NCBI RefSeq assembly: GCF_000350225.1
Contig: NW_005178999.1
Span: 8,256 to 72,255 of the forward strand
Direction: 5' to 3'
DNA: 64,000 bases
DNA from: Chondrus crispus
Lineage: Eukaryota > Rhodophyta > Florideophyceae > Gigartinales > Gigartinaceae
Under the pieces are notes generated by a model. That model searched no databases. It worked only from the letters and a program-made list of their open reading frames with translations, and was not told the DNA's origin. Positions 39,751-48,454 of the stretch are shown piece after piece; the first letter of the stretch is position 1, and each line of letters opens with the position of its first letter. The position numbers and the translations under genes were made by a program.

Positions 39751-40161
39751 CCCTGGTGTCATAAAATTGGTTCAAACACTGCCACAGAAGCTCCTATGCG
39801 GCTCTGGACAGAACGACCGAGCCAAGGATGCTCCCCGGAAATCGTTTCGCAAGCAAAACCCCCCTTTGGACTTCTCTATCACGAAAATGAACCGGGTGTT
39901 ATGTCCCACCTAGCTGGAACACGAAGATGTGAAGTTAGGTGGCTAAAGAGGAGGAGAACTCTTCACGGTGGGATGGCCGAACGACACACAGGCCATGGCA
40001 AGCGAAGCCCGCGCAAATGAGAACCATAGCTGAAGTGAAAAAAATCGTTGACTGAATATTTTAATTTTAATCATTTTACGCCTACCGTTTCATATCATGA
40101 CAAAATATCCATAGTACTGTGTGTTATTATTTTTCTAATTTTTTGGGGACCCGATGTTATA
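39751..40161. other. TAF12 upstream region, left flank of the transposon complex
   Basis: No gene is seen. AT-rich sequence from 40030 leads into the transposon insertion site. The last bases CCGATGTTATA form half of a palindrome whose other half lies beyond the Tc1 element at 47669. Confidence 0.4.
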
Positions 40162-40192
40162 CTACAGAACGGGCTTAAAGCCCGTCCTGTAG
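40162..40192. mobile_element. 31-bp palindromic micro-insertion with TA duplication
   Basis: Two 15-bp arms (CTACAGAACGGGCTT and CTACAGGACGGGCTT read outward-in, one mismatch) around a single A, flanked on each side by TA. The right end of the Tc1 element shows the uninterrupted form of this junction. The sequence behaves like a minimal Tc1/mariner-type MITE reduced to its inverted repeats. Confidence 0.65.
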
Positions 40193-40194
40193 TA

Positions 40195-40388
40195 CAGTGC
40201 TGGCAAAAACTATAAGGCACCTGGTACTTTTGCATATTCCTAGAAAAGTTTTTATGCTATCATAAAACCCTTTGCCTTATTGAAGGCCAATGAGGCGCTG
40301 ATACTGCCCATGCAGTTATTGTTTAAAAAAATCTATGGTGGTGGACGCTATCGCGTCTTATTCCCCAAACGCGTGGCAAAAACTATAA
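40195..40388 (+). repeat. Left inverted repeat of the Tc1-like element (outer part)
   Basis: Near-identical reverse complement of about 47475-47668. It is cut at its inner side by the MULE insertion and continues after 46226. Confidence 0.93.
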
Positions 40389-41052
40389 GGGAGATTTTGC
40401 GTTTAGTAGGGCGATCGTGGTCTTTTTATGGCAAAAAGGGGGTGAAATGGCTTTTCTTGTAGTGTTGAGGGGGTGAATGGCGAAAATTTGTTGCACAAGG
40501 GGGGCGAAGGGAAGAATATCAGTAGTATGTTAGACCCGACCACTGAAATGTCGCCTTTGGTCACCCGTCCCAAACAACACAATTGGGATTCTTCGCCCGT
40601 GTAGTAGTCCAAAATGGCAAGTAATCGAGCTATTAAACTCAACATTTCTAGAACACGGATACTGTAGGGACAATTAATCTCGTGATCGGCCACGCCGATG
40701 TGGCCCCATTATCGACTGTTTCAACCTCCACAATACGCCACAGCATCACGTTTGTTACGTTACTCCGTGTCCAGCGAAGGGGGAGTAAAATGTACAAATG
40801 CGCTGCACAAAGCGGCGGGAGCAAGTTTTGAGTGCACTCACGTTGGCCGCTTGGCTCAACATGACCGTCTCCGCAAAACATCCCAGCGTGGATCCTTTTA
40901 TTCTCCCGTTCAGTATGGTGTACACGGCTGCTGATATCCACCACGCCGCAGAAATTGCCAAGCAGTCAAGTTTTGTCGAGTTGTGGGCGATACAGCCTTT
41001 CATACAGCATTTCCTGTTGCGTCCACAATGATGATTTCACATCCGTTAACTG

Positions 41053-41400
41053 CTTTTCCACAAGCCCCTGGGCGAAAATCAATCTCTTTGCTCGCATCAT
41101 GCGCCGCTTCCCTGTCCCAGTTCTCGTTGCCGGCCTGGCGCGCGGCGCGCGCGGCGGCGAAGGTGGCGACGAGGCCTAGCAGCTGCAGGAGACGGCTTGG
41201 GGCCCACGGGCTCAGCGTGCGGTACGCCCACGAGTAGGTGCGGTAGTCGTCCGGGCGGTAGTCTGGCATCGACATGAGCGCGTCCATGCGGCGGTCCTGC
41301 TCCGCGAGAAACGGGTACTTGGCGTGGAGCAGCGCGCGCGTGTCGTCGGACAGGCGCGCGCGCGGCGGCTCCGATGCGAGCGAGACGACTTGTGTCACAC
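41053..41400 (-). CDS. Host-like protein segment of unknown function inside the MULE
   Basis: A GC-rich minus-strand frame with protein-like content (RLSDDTRALLHAKYPFLAEQ; MDALMSMPDYRPDDYRTYSW) and a short hydrophobic stretch (LLQLLGLVATFAAARAARQ). Coding composition differs sharply from the transposase. A further minus-strand frame at 40755-41003 (AAWWISAAVYTILNGRIKG) could be another exon of the same gene. I do not recognise the family. It is likely a captured host gene or gene piece, but whether it is expressed is unknown. Confidence 0.35.
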
Positions 41401-41433
41401 ATTCTTGCCTTGGGACAGCGCCTCGCTCTTCAC

Positions 41434-41440
41434 TATAAAA
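41434..41440 (+). promoter_or_regulatory. TATA box of the secreted-protein gene
   Basis: TATAAAA about 105 bp before the ATG at 41546, followed by a pyrimidine-rich leader. This is consistent with a functional promoter carried within the MULE. Confidence 0.5.
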
Positions 41441-41545
41441 AGCCCTGAGACCACCCTCCCTCCTCCCCTGATGCTCACCAACTCGTATCCAGCATTTAAA
41501 CGTTAATTTCACTCACAACTCCAACTCTCCAACCGACCTCACGCA

Positions 41546-41953
41546 ATGATCAAGCTGACTCTCTTCCTCGCACTCTTTGTTCTTGTGCTGGCTTCGGTAC
41601 TCGCTGCTGAGATCCCTGACTCCATTCGCAGTGGGTCGTCAAGCGGGTCGTCCACGAGATGCCCATGCCAATGCCGAGCTGGATATGGGGGTTACGAAAA
41701 GGTCAAACTGTATTGTGATCGCCGCCGTTTCCGTTCCCACTGCGTCATGAAGGAATGTTGGAAGGGCTCTCAAAAGGGGTTCACCTGCTGTCAAGACACT
41801 TATCCCCCAACGGACAAACCCACCACCACCACCACTACCACCACTGCCAAACTGCGGAGGGCGCGGAGGCGGTTAATGTTAGGGGGGCGCAGGGACGGGG
41901 CATGGCGCGGACGACAGGGGGGCCGAGGGGAGGAAGGCGGGGGATCGCCATGA
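41546..41953 (+). CDS. Small secreted Cys-rich protein carried by the MULE
   Basis: 135 residues starting with a clear signal peptide (MIKLTLFLALFVLVLASVLA, cleavage after Ala21). The mature part has a Cys-rich module of about 60 residues (CPCQC, then single Cys, then CC) and a Thr tract (eight Thr) leading into an Arg/Gly-rich tail that may be translated 3' sequence. A TATA box and leader precede it. It resembles small extracellular or cell-wall proteins in layout, but I cannot name a family. It looks intact, which is unusual for captured DNA. Confidence 0.5.
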   Translation: MIKLTLFLALFVLVLASVLAAEIPDSIRSGSSSGSSTRCPCQCRAGYGGYEKVKLYCDRRRFRSHCVMKECWKGSQKGFTCCQDTYPPTDKPTTTTTTTTAKLRRARRRLMLGGRRDGAWRGRQGGRGEEGGGSP

Positions 41954-42108
41954 CATGGGGGAAGAGTGCTAGAAGTGGTCGTGGGCGGGCGGGGGATGGT
42001 GGGGGGCGGAGAGGGGCGGAGAGGCGGGGCAGAGGGAGAGAATACGACGAAAGAAGTTGATCCTCGGCTGCGGCCGAATGAGGAGAGATCACGTCCTTTT
42101 CCTTTCGT

Positions 42109-42444
42109 TTATTGCGACGCTTCGTGCCGCAACGGCGGGCGGACTGGGCCGGGCTGATTTCTCTTCCTCTTCCGGCCCTCGCGCAGCCCAGCCTTGACGA
42201 CGGAGAGCTCGTCCTCCAGGTCGAACTCGCGCTCCATGCCAAAGGCCGCGTGGTCGACATCGTCGACGTCGGGATCAATGTCGGCGTCGATGAAATCGCG
42301 GGCCTCCTTGCGCTTGCGCGCGGCGATGGCAGCGTACGTCTGCTCGTCGACGCACTCTTTCACATCGGCCTCCTCGTGCAGCTGGTAATCAGCGACAATT
42401 TTCCATGCGCATGTACCTTTTTGTGAGAAATCACCAACGCGCAA
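42109..42444 (-). CDS. Host gene fragment, possibly DNA polymerase alpha N-terminus
   Basis: A 111-codon acidic frame. The stretch DYQLHEEADVKECVDEQTYA, then AIAARKRKEARDFIDADID, is like the conserved N-terminal motif of the DNA polymerase alpha catalytic subunit (YEVEDxxxVYEEVDEEQYxx, then DDWIVDDDG). No polymerase domain follows. A second MULE end begins 9 bp upstream of its start, so it looks like a captured, truncated exon. The assignment is tentative; any acidic nuclear protein could look similar. Confidence 0.35.
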   Translation of the reverse strand: MRVGDFSQKGTCAWKIVADYQLHEEADVKECVDEQTYAAIAARKRKEARDFIDADIDPDVDDVDHAAFGMEREFDLEDELSVVKAGLREGRKRKRNQPGPVRPPLRHEASQ

Positions 42445-42452
42445 TAAAATAA

Positions 42453-42600
42453 GGGGAGATTTTTGTTTGGTGGGGCGATGGGGTGTGGTTTGGTGGCAAA
42501 AACGGGGTGAAATGGCTTTTGTTGATCAATGAACGCCACGCCGGTGTGGCCCCCTTATCGACTGTCACCTCCACGACAAACATCGTTCCCTATCCCCATG
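42453..42600 (+). repeat. Internal second left end of a MULE
   Basis: GGGGAGATTTTTGTTTGGTG, then GGCAAAAACGGGGTGAAATGGC and the subterminal CCACGCCGGTGTGGCCCCC block. This matches the outer left end at 40389-40745 in order and orientation but is more diverged. Confidence 0.75.
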
Positions 42601-42655
42601 GCCATGTCACCCCTGTGCCCCTCCTCTGCTGTCATTTCAAATTCGTCTTTTCAAA

Positions 42656-42938
42656 ATGCGCTTATTGCCCCAGACCATGGCGCAGGGAATCCGTCACCTT
42701 GCCACTGTGGAAGAAGGTGTGACAACCCTCATGGACGTTTTTTGCGTATCTGCGCGCAACGCAACATTGCGTGAAATGAAGAAACAGTACAAGCGTCTTG
42801 CCGTTCTCGTCCACCCCGACAAAGTGCGGGCAGTTCAACCGCGCTGTGCGGACAGGTGTATGAAAGTACTCACGCGTGCCATGCAGCAGGCGGAGAGCGA
42901 AGTTCGGTACATAGAAATCGATGAGGATATTCAGTGTG
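42656..42938 (+). CDS. J-domain (DnaJ-like) segment at the front of the MULE coding region
   Basis: ATG at 42656 opens a frame with a J domain: LREMKKQYKRLAVLVHPDKV contains the HPD motif between helices II and III, followed by a helix with CMKVLTRAMQQAES. The frame later becomes a shadow of the real coding frame. A donor at 42938/42939 (GTAAGG) and an acceptor at 42997 would join it in phase to the coiled-coil region that begins DKMERAAQEKQD. If this splice is used, the transposase protein starts with a J domain. It could instead be a separate captured gene. Confidence 0.55.
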
Positions 42939-42997
42939 GTAAGGTCGTGTTACTGCCGGCATTCGTCGCGTTTAGCAAAACCTCTTCCGAAAGAGAG

Positions 42998-45920
42998 CTC
43001 TCTCTCTCGACAAAATGGAACGCGCTGCGCAAGAGAAACAAGACAATGTCAGGGAGACTCAACGCCAAAGAGAATGCTCGAACAATGAAGAGCACGAGAA
43101 GGCTTCGAAGGGCGCGTCAGACGTTTGCAGTGACAGCGAGGAAGACGCTCTACGGGAGAGGCAGGCGAGAGCCTGGAAGCAATTGCAAAAAGAGAGAGAA
43201 GAGGAAGCTAGGGCCGCCCAACTGCAAAAGGAGAGGGAAGAAAGAGCAAGGGCTGCGCAGCTGCAGAAGGAAAGGGACAGAGAGAAAAGGGAGAGAACAG
43301 AGAGAGAAATGGCTTCTCACTTGCGGGCGGTGCTTGAAAATGATGGTACTGACAAGGATGGAGAGAATGAAGATAGTATGTCCAACGGTGAACGTAACGA
43401 TGATGTGGACGAGGTAGAGAAATGTATAACTCCACCACCATCCCGTCGTCTTTTCTGCCGATTTCGCAGCACAGCAGACGATCCTTCTCGCGAGAGCAGC
43501 GCGGACAAAATGGACGAGGAAAATGTCAGCAAGGATGGCGAAAATTCAGGGGTGTTCGCAGACGTGGAGAGAATGGAAGAATGCATCGACGGAGTACAAT
43601 TTGAAGATGAAGGAGATGATCTTGGGAGTGAGGCAGGAAGGAATTTTGAGGAAGACAGAGAGGTGGCCGAGTGCTTGGAAATTGATTCCGAAGAAGACGT
43701 TACGTCGGACGAGGACTTCGACCCGAAGAATTGCATTGCAATCGAATGTGAGGAAGAGGAAGAGGATGTTGAAGAGCGCGCTGCCGATCCTATTCCGGAT
43801 GATATCGACAAGAAAACCCGTCGAACGCTACAGAAGCGCCAATCGAAGCGACGAACCGTGAATCGTGCGAAAGATGCACTGCGAGCAGATCGATTGCCTG
43901 CCATGACATGGAAGCCCCGTCCAATTGTGGACGTTACACCGAAAGTGGGGATCGCCTTGAAGGGCCGGTGGAGATGTGAGCAGCTGATTAGAGCACACAC
44001 TGCGAACCTCGGGGTGCAACGGGGAGTTAACATTATGCAGAATACTGTGAAAGTGCGCATGAAGTGCCGCACAGATGGGTGTCATGCGACTTTTGTTTTC
44101 GATTGGCAACCGAAGACCGGTTTTTGGAAACTGAACAAGTACTAAGACCACCTCAATGAGCGCTTCGGGCAACATGTCGCGGACAGTCCAATGGAAATTG
44201 CGTCAAGATCGTCTTCTTGTGCCCCTGCATATACCCCACATCAGATTGCCCGAGCAATTTTAGAACACGTGCAAGGCGATCCGAATGTGCCTTGCAAAAC
44301 AATCGCTTCCGTTGTTCGAGCGAAGCGCCTGTATTTGCGTCAGCCTCCATATAGCCATTATCGGAGTATTCGGACAGAGCTGCTCCGTCATTTCACCATT
44401 TCGCGCGCCGTAGACATGGCCGCATTGGAAGGTTACGCAGATGCGCTCAGAGGGGTGGGGCATAAGGTAGAAATTTTTACTTGCTGTGCAGCGGAGATGA
44501 GGGAACAACGGATTAAGGCGGCTCGTCATATATTCGAGCAGTGCAAGAAGGCAAACGATTTACCGAAGGATGCTTCCTTTAATGCCGCAGATGTGCAAGT
44601 ATCTGATATAGGCGACGGTCGCTATTACAACGGATTGCTATTTGTTCCTTCTTCCGTGCAGAGTTACTGCCAACATGGTCGACGAACGGCCAGTGCGGAT
44701 GCCGCACACTGCGAAGGGGTAGGAATGCAGTCGTATGGGTCTACTTTTCAGGTAATCGGGTACGATGCAAATCATCAGCTCTGTCCTTTGGTCTTTGCGC
44801 ACTTCGTGGGCCCTGAGAACAAAGAGTCCTGGGGAAAGGTCTTTCGGGCATGTAAGGAAATTCCGGGATTTGACATTAATGGGAGGGTGACAATTGTCGA
44901 TCAGGAGAAGTCCATCGACGCAGCCTACCGGGACGTCATGACTAATGCATCGTTATTCCTGGATCCTCTCCATGTTAAAAAAACATGTCCGCGCGATTAG
45001 GATCTAACAAGGGCGTTGGAATACGGTTGTATGAACGAGCAGTATATGCTCCGTCTCGAGAACAGGTATACGCTCTGAAAGCAGATTTTTCTGCGACTCA
45101 AAAGGCCTATCTGGATAGATTCGAAGATTCTGAAGTGTACAGGGCATTTTCCAGCTTAGAAGACCTTATCACAACTTCACAGGGGGCTGAAAGCCAGATG
45201 TCAGCTGATCTTAGGAATAATATTCGTTCCGTGGAGCCTCAGAAGATGCTTTCAAGGGTCGTGCTTCTGCAGAGAACAAATTTTTTGCGTCGCCAGGACA
45301 GTGCCCTGTCTTGTACATCTCCCGTCCCTCCTCGCACACAGAACCATCTCGCATACCTAATTCAGAGAGCTCACGTATATCGGTCTTCTGTGCGTTTTCT
45401 GGATGGTACGTCGCAAATGGAAGCCACCGTCGCTAGTCAGCAAAATGGAACCGTTCTGCGGCTTGTAAGGCTTAGCAATAATACCCAAACCCCCCCTTCT
45501 TGCTGCGCTTACTCTACAAATGGGTCTGGATTCCCCTGTTGGCATGGCGTCTCTGTTCTTCTCAAAAAGTATGGACCAAGCAATCTCTATCGGTTTATTG
45601 AGGCGCGTCATCTAACATCTGCCTGGGTTATGCAGTACGCCAATATGGAGTATAGTCTTCCTTCACAAGCAAGGGTCGACGACATTTTATTCAATGCGAA
45701 GAAGCTCGTTGCTACGAAGGAGAACCTGCAAATTCCAAAAGCTTTACCGCCACCACGGGGTCGTCCGGTTAGGAGGGCTGGTAGGCGAAGAAAAACCTGG
45801 TACGAAAAAGGCCCTGCTGCGAAGAAGAAGCGTGTGTACTCCTGCTCTTTGTGTCGGATGGCAGATCACACAGTGAAGGATTGCTCTCTGAAACAGCTGT
45901 ATGGGGATACCGCAGAGTAG
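42998..45920 (+). pseudogene. MULE transposase, decayed
   Basis: Order: charged coiled coil (KEREEEARAAQLQKEREERA), acidic linker, FLYWCH/GCM1-like zinc finger (VKVRMKCRTDGCHATFVFDW onward), MULE transposase core (LVFAHFVGPENKESWGKVFR; TIVDQEKSIDAAY; ASLFLDPLHVKK), a SWIM-like finger (CCAYSTNGSGFPCWHGVSVL) and a C-terminal zinc knuckle (YSCSLCRMADHTVKDCSL). One in-frame TAA at 44143 falls in the first finger. A one-base shift in an A run at about 44976 separates the core from the C-terminal third. Otherwise the frame is well preserved, so inactivation is recent. Confidence 0.85.
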
Positions 45921-46366
45921 CCCAGTAGCCGCTCTTTTAGTAACGCCTTAGTATCCGATTTCGCCTGTCATTTAGTACAATTTATACCACCGTCCACTTT
46001 GTTCGGATTCTGTCGCCCCTCACGAACAACCAAATTCTTTTCTGTCACCCCCATGTTGAAGACGTCACCCATACGATCCCTACAAATATTTCTCAATCGG
46101 ATAGGTGCTTCAGCAAATTTGACCGCGTCACCCCCTCAACACTACAAGAAAAGCCATTTCACCCCCTTTTTGCCACAAAAAAGACCACGATCGCCCCACT
46201 AAACGCAGCATTAACTCAAACTATAAATACAGTTGCATACACGTGCAACAAAAGACCCCTCAAAGAGCTCCTTTCGCGCCAAAAAGCTTTACACAGTGCA
46301 AACTATCTCTTCTTCGTTGCTAGGAGCCACTGCGGTTCCCCAAGCTAAAACAAAACACGCACAATC

Positions 46367-47481
46367 ATGCCTCGAAACACAAGGCTCACAACTTTTGAAA
46401 AAGGACAAATCCTTATCCATCACTCTAACTGTATCTCCCTATCTGCTATTGTCCGCGAGCTGGGACGATCCCGCACAGTTGTTACAAACTTTTTGCGGGA
46501 TCAAAAGCGGTACAATCGCAAAAATGCGGGAGGAAGGTTACCAAAATTAACGGAGGCTGATAAGCGAAGAATATTACGAGAAGGCTCGAAAGGAGATTTG
46601 CGGTCAGCAGGGATTGTAAAAGCATTGCAGTTGAGTGTCAAAGCTCGCCGTGTACGCCAGATTCTCGCTGCAGACGAGCATTTACGATACATGCAAATTG
46701 CACGGACACCAGCGATGCGTGAGCGTCATGAAAAATCTCGGCTCAAGTAAGCGATGACACGAATGGTTTGGAGCAATGAAAAATGGTCCCAAATCGTCTG
46801 GTACGATGAAAAGAAGTTCAACTTGGATGGACCAGACGGTTTGGCGTATAATTGGCATGACTTAAGAAAGGAGAAGGAGTGGTTTTCAAAGAGACAAAAT
46901 GGGGGTTCGAGTGTTATGGTTTGGGCATTTTTTGCCGGTTCAAGGATATCAGAGCTTGTTTTTTTGGAAGAAAAGCAGGATGGAGCGAAGTACGTGACAA
47001 CTCTAGAGAACCATCTGCTACCTTTTGCGGGGATCTACCAAATACTTGGACGTTTATGCAGGATGGCCCACCTTGCTCTCGTTCACTTCTGGCAAAAAAA
47101 AGGCTCTCGGATAACGGTATATCGCTGCTAGAGTGGCCTGCGTACTCGCCAGACCTAAACCGAATCGAGGATCTGTGGGGTATACTCGTGAGGTCCGTTT
47201 ATGCGCAACAGAGACAATTTGAAGATATTGAGTCTCTAACTGCAGTAAGAGACTCAATATCTTCAAAATATATTTTCCCAAGCCTTCATGATACACTCAT
47301 GAGTGTATCATGGAAGCTTGGGCAAATATTGCACCCAATACGCTCGGAAAACGTACTGAATCTATGCAGAAGCGGTGCGTTGATGTTGTGTACGCCATGG
47401 GGAAGAAGATATGGTATTAAACACTGTTACTTGTCTAGTTCCGAGCGCATTAGACCTCTGTGTATGCAACTGTATTTATAG
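46367..47481 (+). pseudogene. Tc1-like transposase, decayed
   Basis: The N-terminus MPRNTRLTTFEKGQILIHHS and SAIVRELGRSRTVVTNFLRD form the paired-type HTH with a GRLPKLT hook. The DDE core gives Asp in WYDEKKFNLDGPDG, Asp in FMQDGPPCSRS and Glu in SPDLNRIEDLWGIL, about 34 residues apart as in DD34E. A TAA at 46748 and a one-base shift near 47020 break it. The C-terminal part contains two large hairpins (see separate entry). Without these breaks it would be a normal transposase of about 340 residues. Confidence 0.9.
47218..47326. repeat. Two adjacent hairpins in the Tc1 transposase tail
   Basis: Hairpin 1 has perfect 20-bp arms (47218-47237 and 47248-47267; TTTGAAGATATTGAGTCTCT) around a 10-nt loop. 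Hairpin 2, starting about 10 bp further on, is a near-palindrome centred on CTCATGAG with arms of about 22 bp and two or so mismatches. Both lie within coding sequence, which stays open through them. Confidence 0.85.
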
Positions 47482-47668
47482 TTTTTGCCACGCGTTTGGG
47501 GAATAAGACGCGATAGCGTCCACCACCATAGATTTTTTTAAACAATAACTGCATGGGCAGTATCAGCGCCTCATTGGCCTTCAATAAGGCAAAGGGTTTA
47601 TGATAGCATAAAAACTTTTCTAGGAATATGCAAAAGTACCAGGTGCCTTATAGTTATTGCCAGCACTG
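47475..47668 (-). repeat. Right inverted repeat of the Tc1-like element
   Basis: Reverse-complement partner of 40195-40388, followed by TA at 47669-47670 and then the second half of the target palindrome. Confidence 0.93.
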
Positions 47669-47735
47669 TATAACATCGGCTTAACCGTCGATTTAGGACA
47701 TAGAATAGCAAAATTTTCAAAATGATCACGACACT

Positions 47736-48327
47736 TGTGGTACAACTCCACACCGCGACCCCCGGTGGGAGATGAGAACCCCAGAGACGGGCGGTTACTA
47801 CTGTAGTAATCGTGCACGCGCCCGCTGCGAGCACAGTAGTACCTCCACGGCGTACACGTGACACAACCGTTGGCGCCGGCCGTGGCCACGGGCACACGTG
47901 TGCGACCATCCGGTAAGTAATTAGCAATTAGTGGTTAATGGCACAAATTAGCCAATTTAGTACAGTAGCTGGTATACAGTATGTAACAGCTACTGTAGCG
48001 GGACAGGTGTCCTGGCGTCCCACTGAGGGGTTAAGACCAGGGGCACCTGCCCCGTTCCAGTAAACGGGGGCAGACTCGCCTCCCTTCCCTTTACGGCTTT
48101 TTGCTAACTCCGTCCGGTTTTACCTCTAAGTCTCAGGCTTCTAACCCGTGACCGGCCGTCCGGATCTAACACCACCGACCGGCTGCGCGTCACCGGCCAC
48201 GTGAGCCTTCCCTCTTTTCGAGTCCTTCCGTACGGTTTGCGCTCGCGTGGGTTACCCAGCGGCGCGCGCTCCCTTACCTCAAACCCCCCTCGTTCCGAGT
48301 GGTCAGGACGAAGGTAGTTATACCAAA
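47736..48327 (+). repeat. 5' LTR of the chromovirus
   Basis: About 592 bp and matched along its whole length by the 3' LTR. It contains the block GAGGGGTTAAGACC and a TACAGTAGCTGG/CAGCTACTGTAG inverted element. Confidence 0.93.
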
Positions 48328-48454
48328 TTTTGGTACTCTTGTGGAGGGCATAACTACAGAGGTTGAGCCCGCACTGGATCGCCAGCGCGAGCAACTACCG
48401 ATCGGATTGAAAGAGGTCGAAAATCACCGCGTCGATCGCCAGTGATCATCGACG

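Larger units (their letters stand above)
40389..46217 (+). mobile_element. Composite Mutator-like element (MULE) carrying host-like DNA
   Basis: Flanked by the 9-bp duplication AAACTATAA (40380-40388 and 46218-46226), the size expected for MULEs. The terminal inverted repeats share GCGTTTAGT(A/G)GGGCGATCGTGG and GGCAAAAAGGGGGTGAAATGGC; the outermost ten bases differ. Contents in order: left end with subterminal sequence (40389-40745), GC-rich host-like segment (about 40750-42450), a second left end in the same orientation (from 42453), a J-domain frame, a coiled-coil/zinc-finger/transposase region, and the right end (about 46120-46217). The transposase has at least two disruptions, so the copy is probably inactive now. 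Confidence 0.88.
40195..47668 (+). mobile_element. Tc1-like DNA transposon, split by a nested MULE
   Basis: Both ends begin CAGTGCTGGCAA(A/T)AACTATAA, as in Tc1, and are flanked by TA (40193-40194 and 47669-47670). The inverted repeats are long, over 200 bp: 40195-40388 continued at 46227-46242, against about 47459-47668. The left repeat is interrupted by the Mutator-like element. Removing the MULE and one copy of its 9-bp duplication restores the repeat as far as ATACAGTTGCATACAC. Without the MULE the element would be about 1.6 kb, the normal Tc1 size. The target looks like the middle of the palindrome CCGATGTTATATAACATCGG. Confidence 0.92.
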
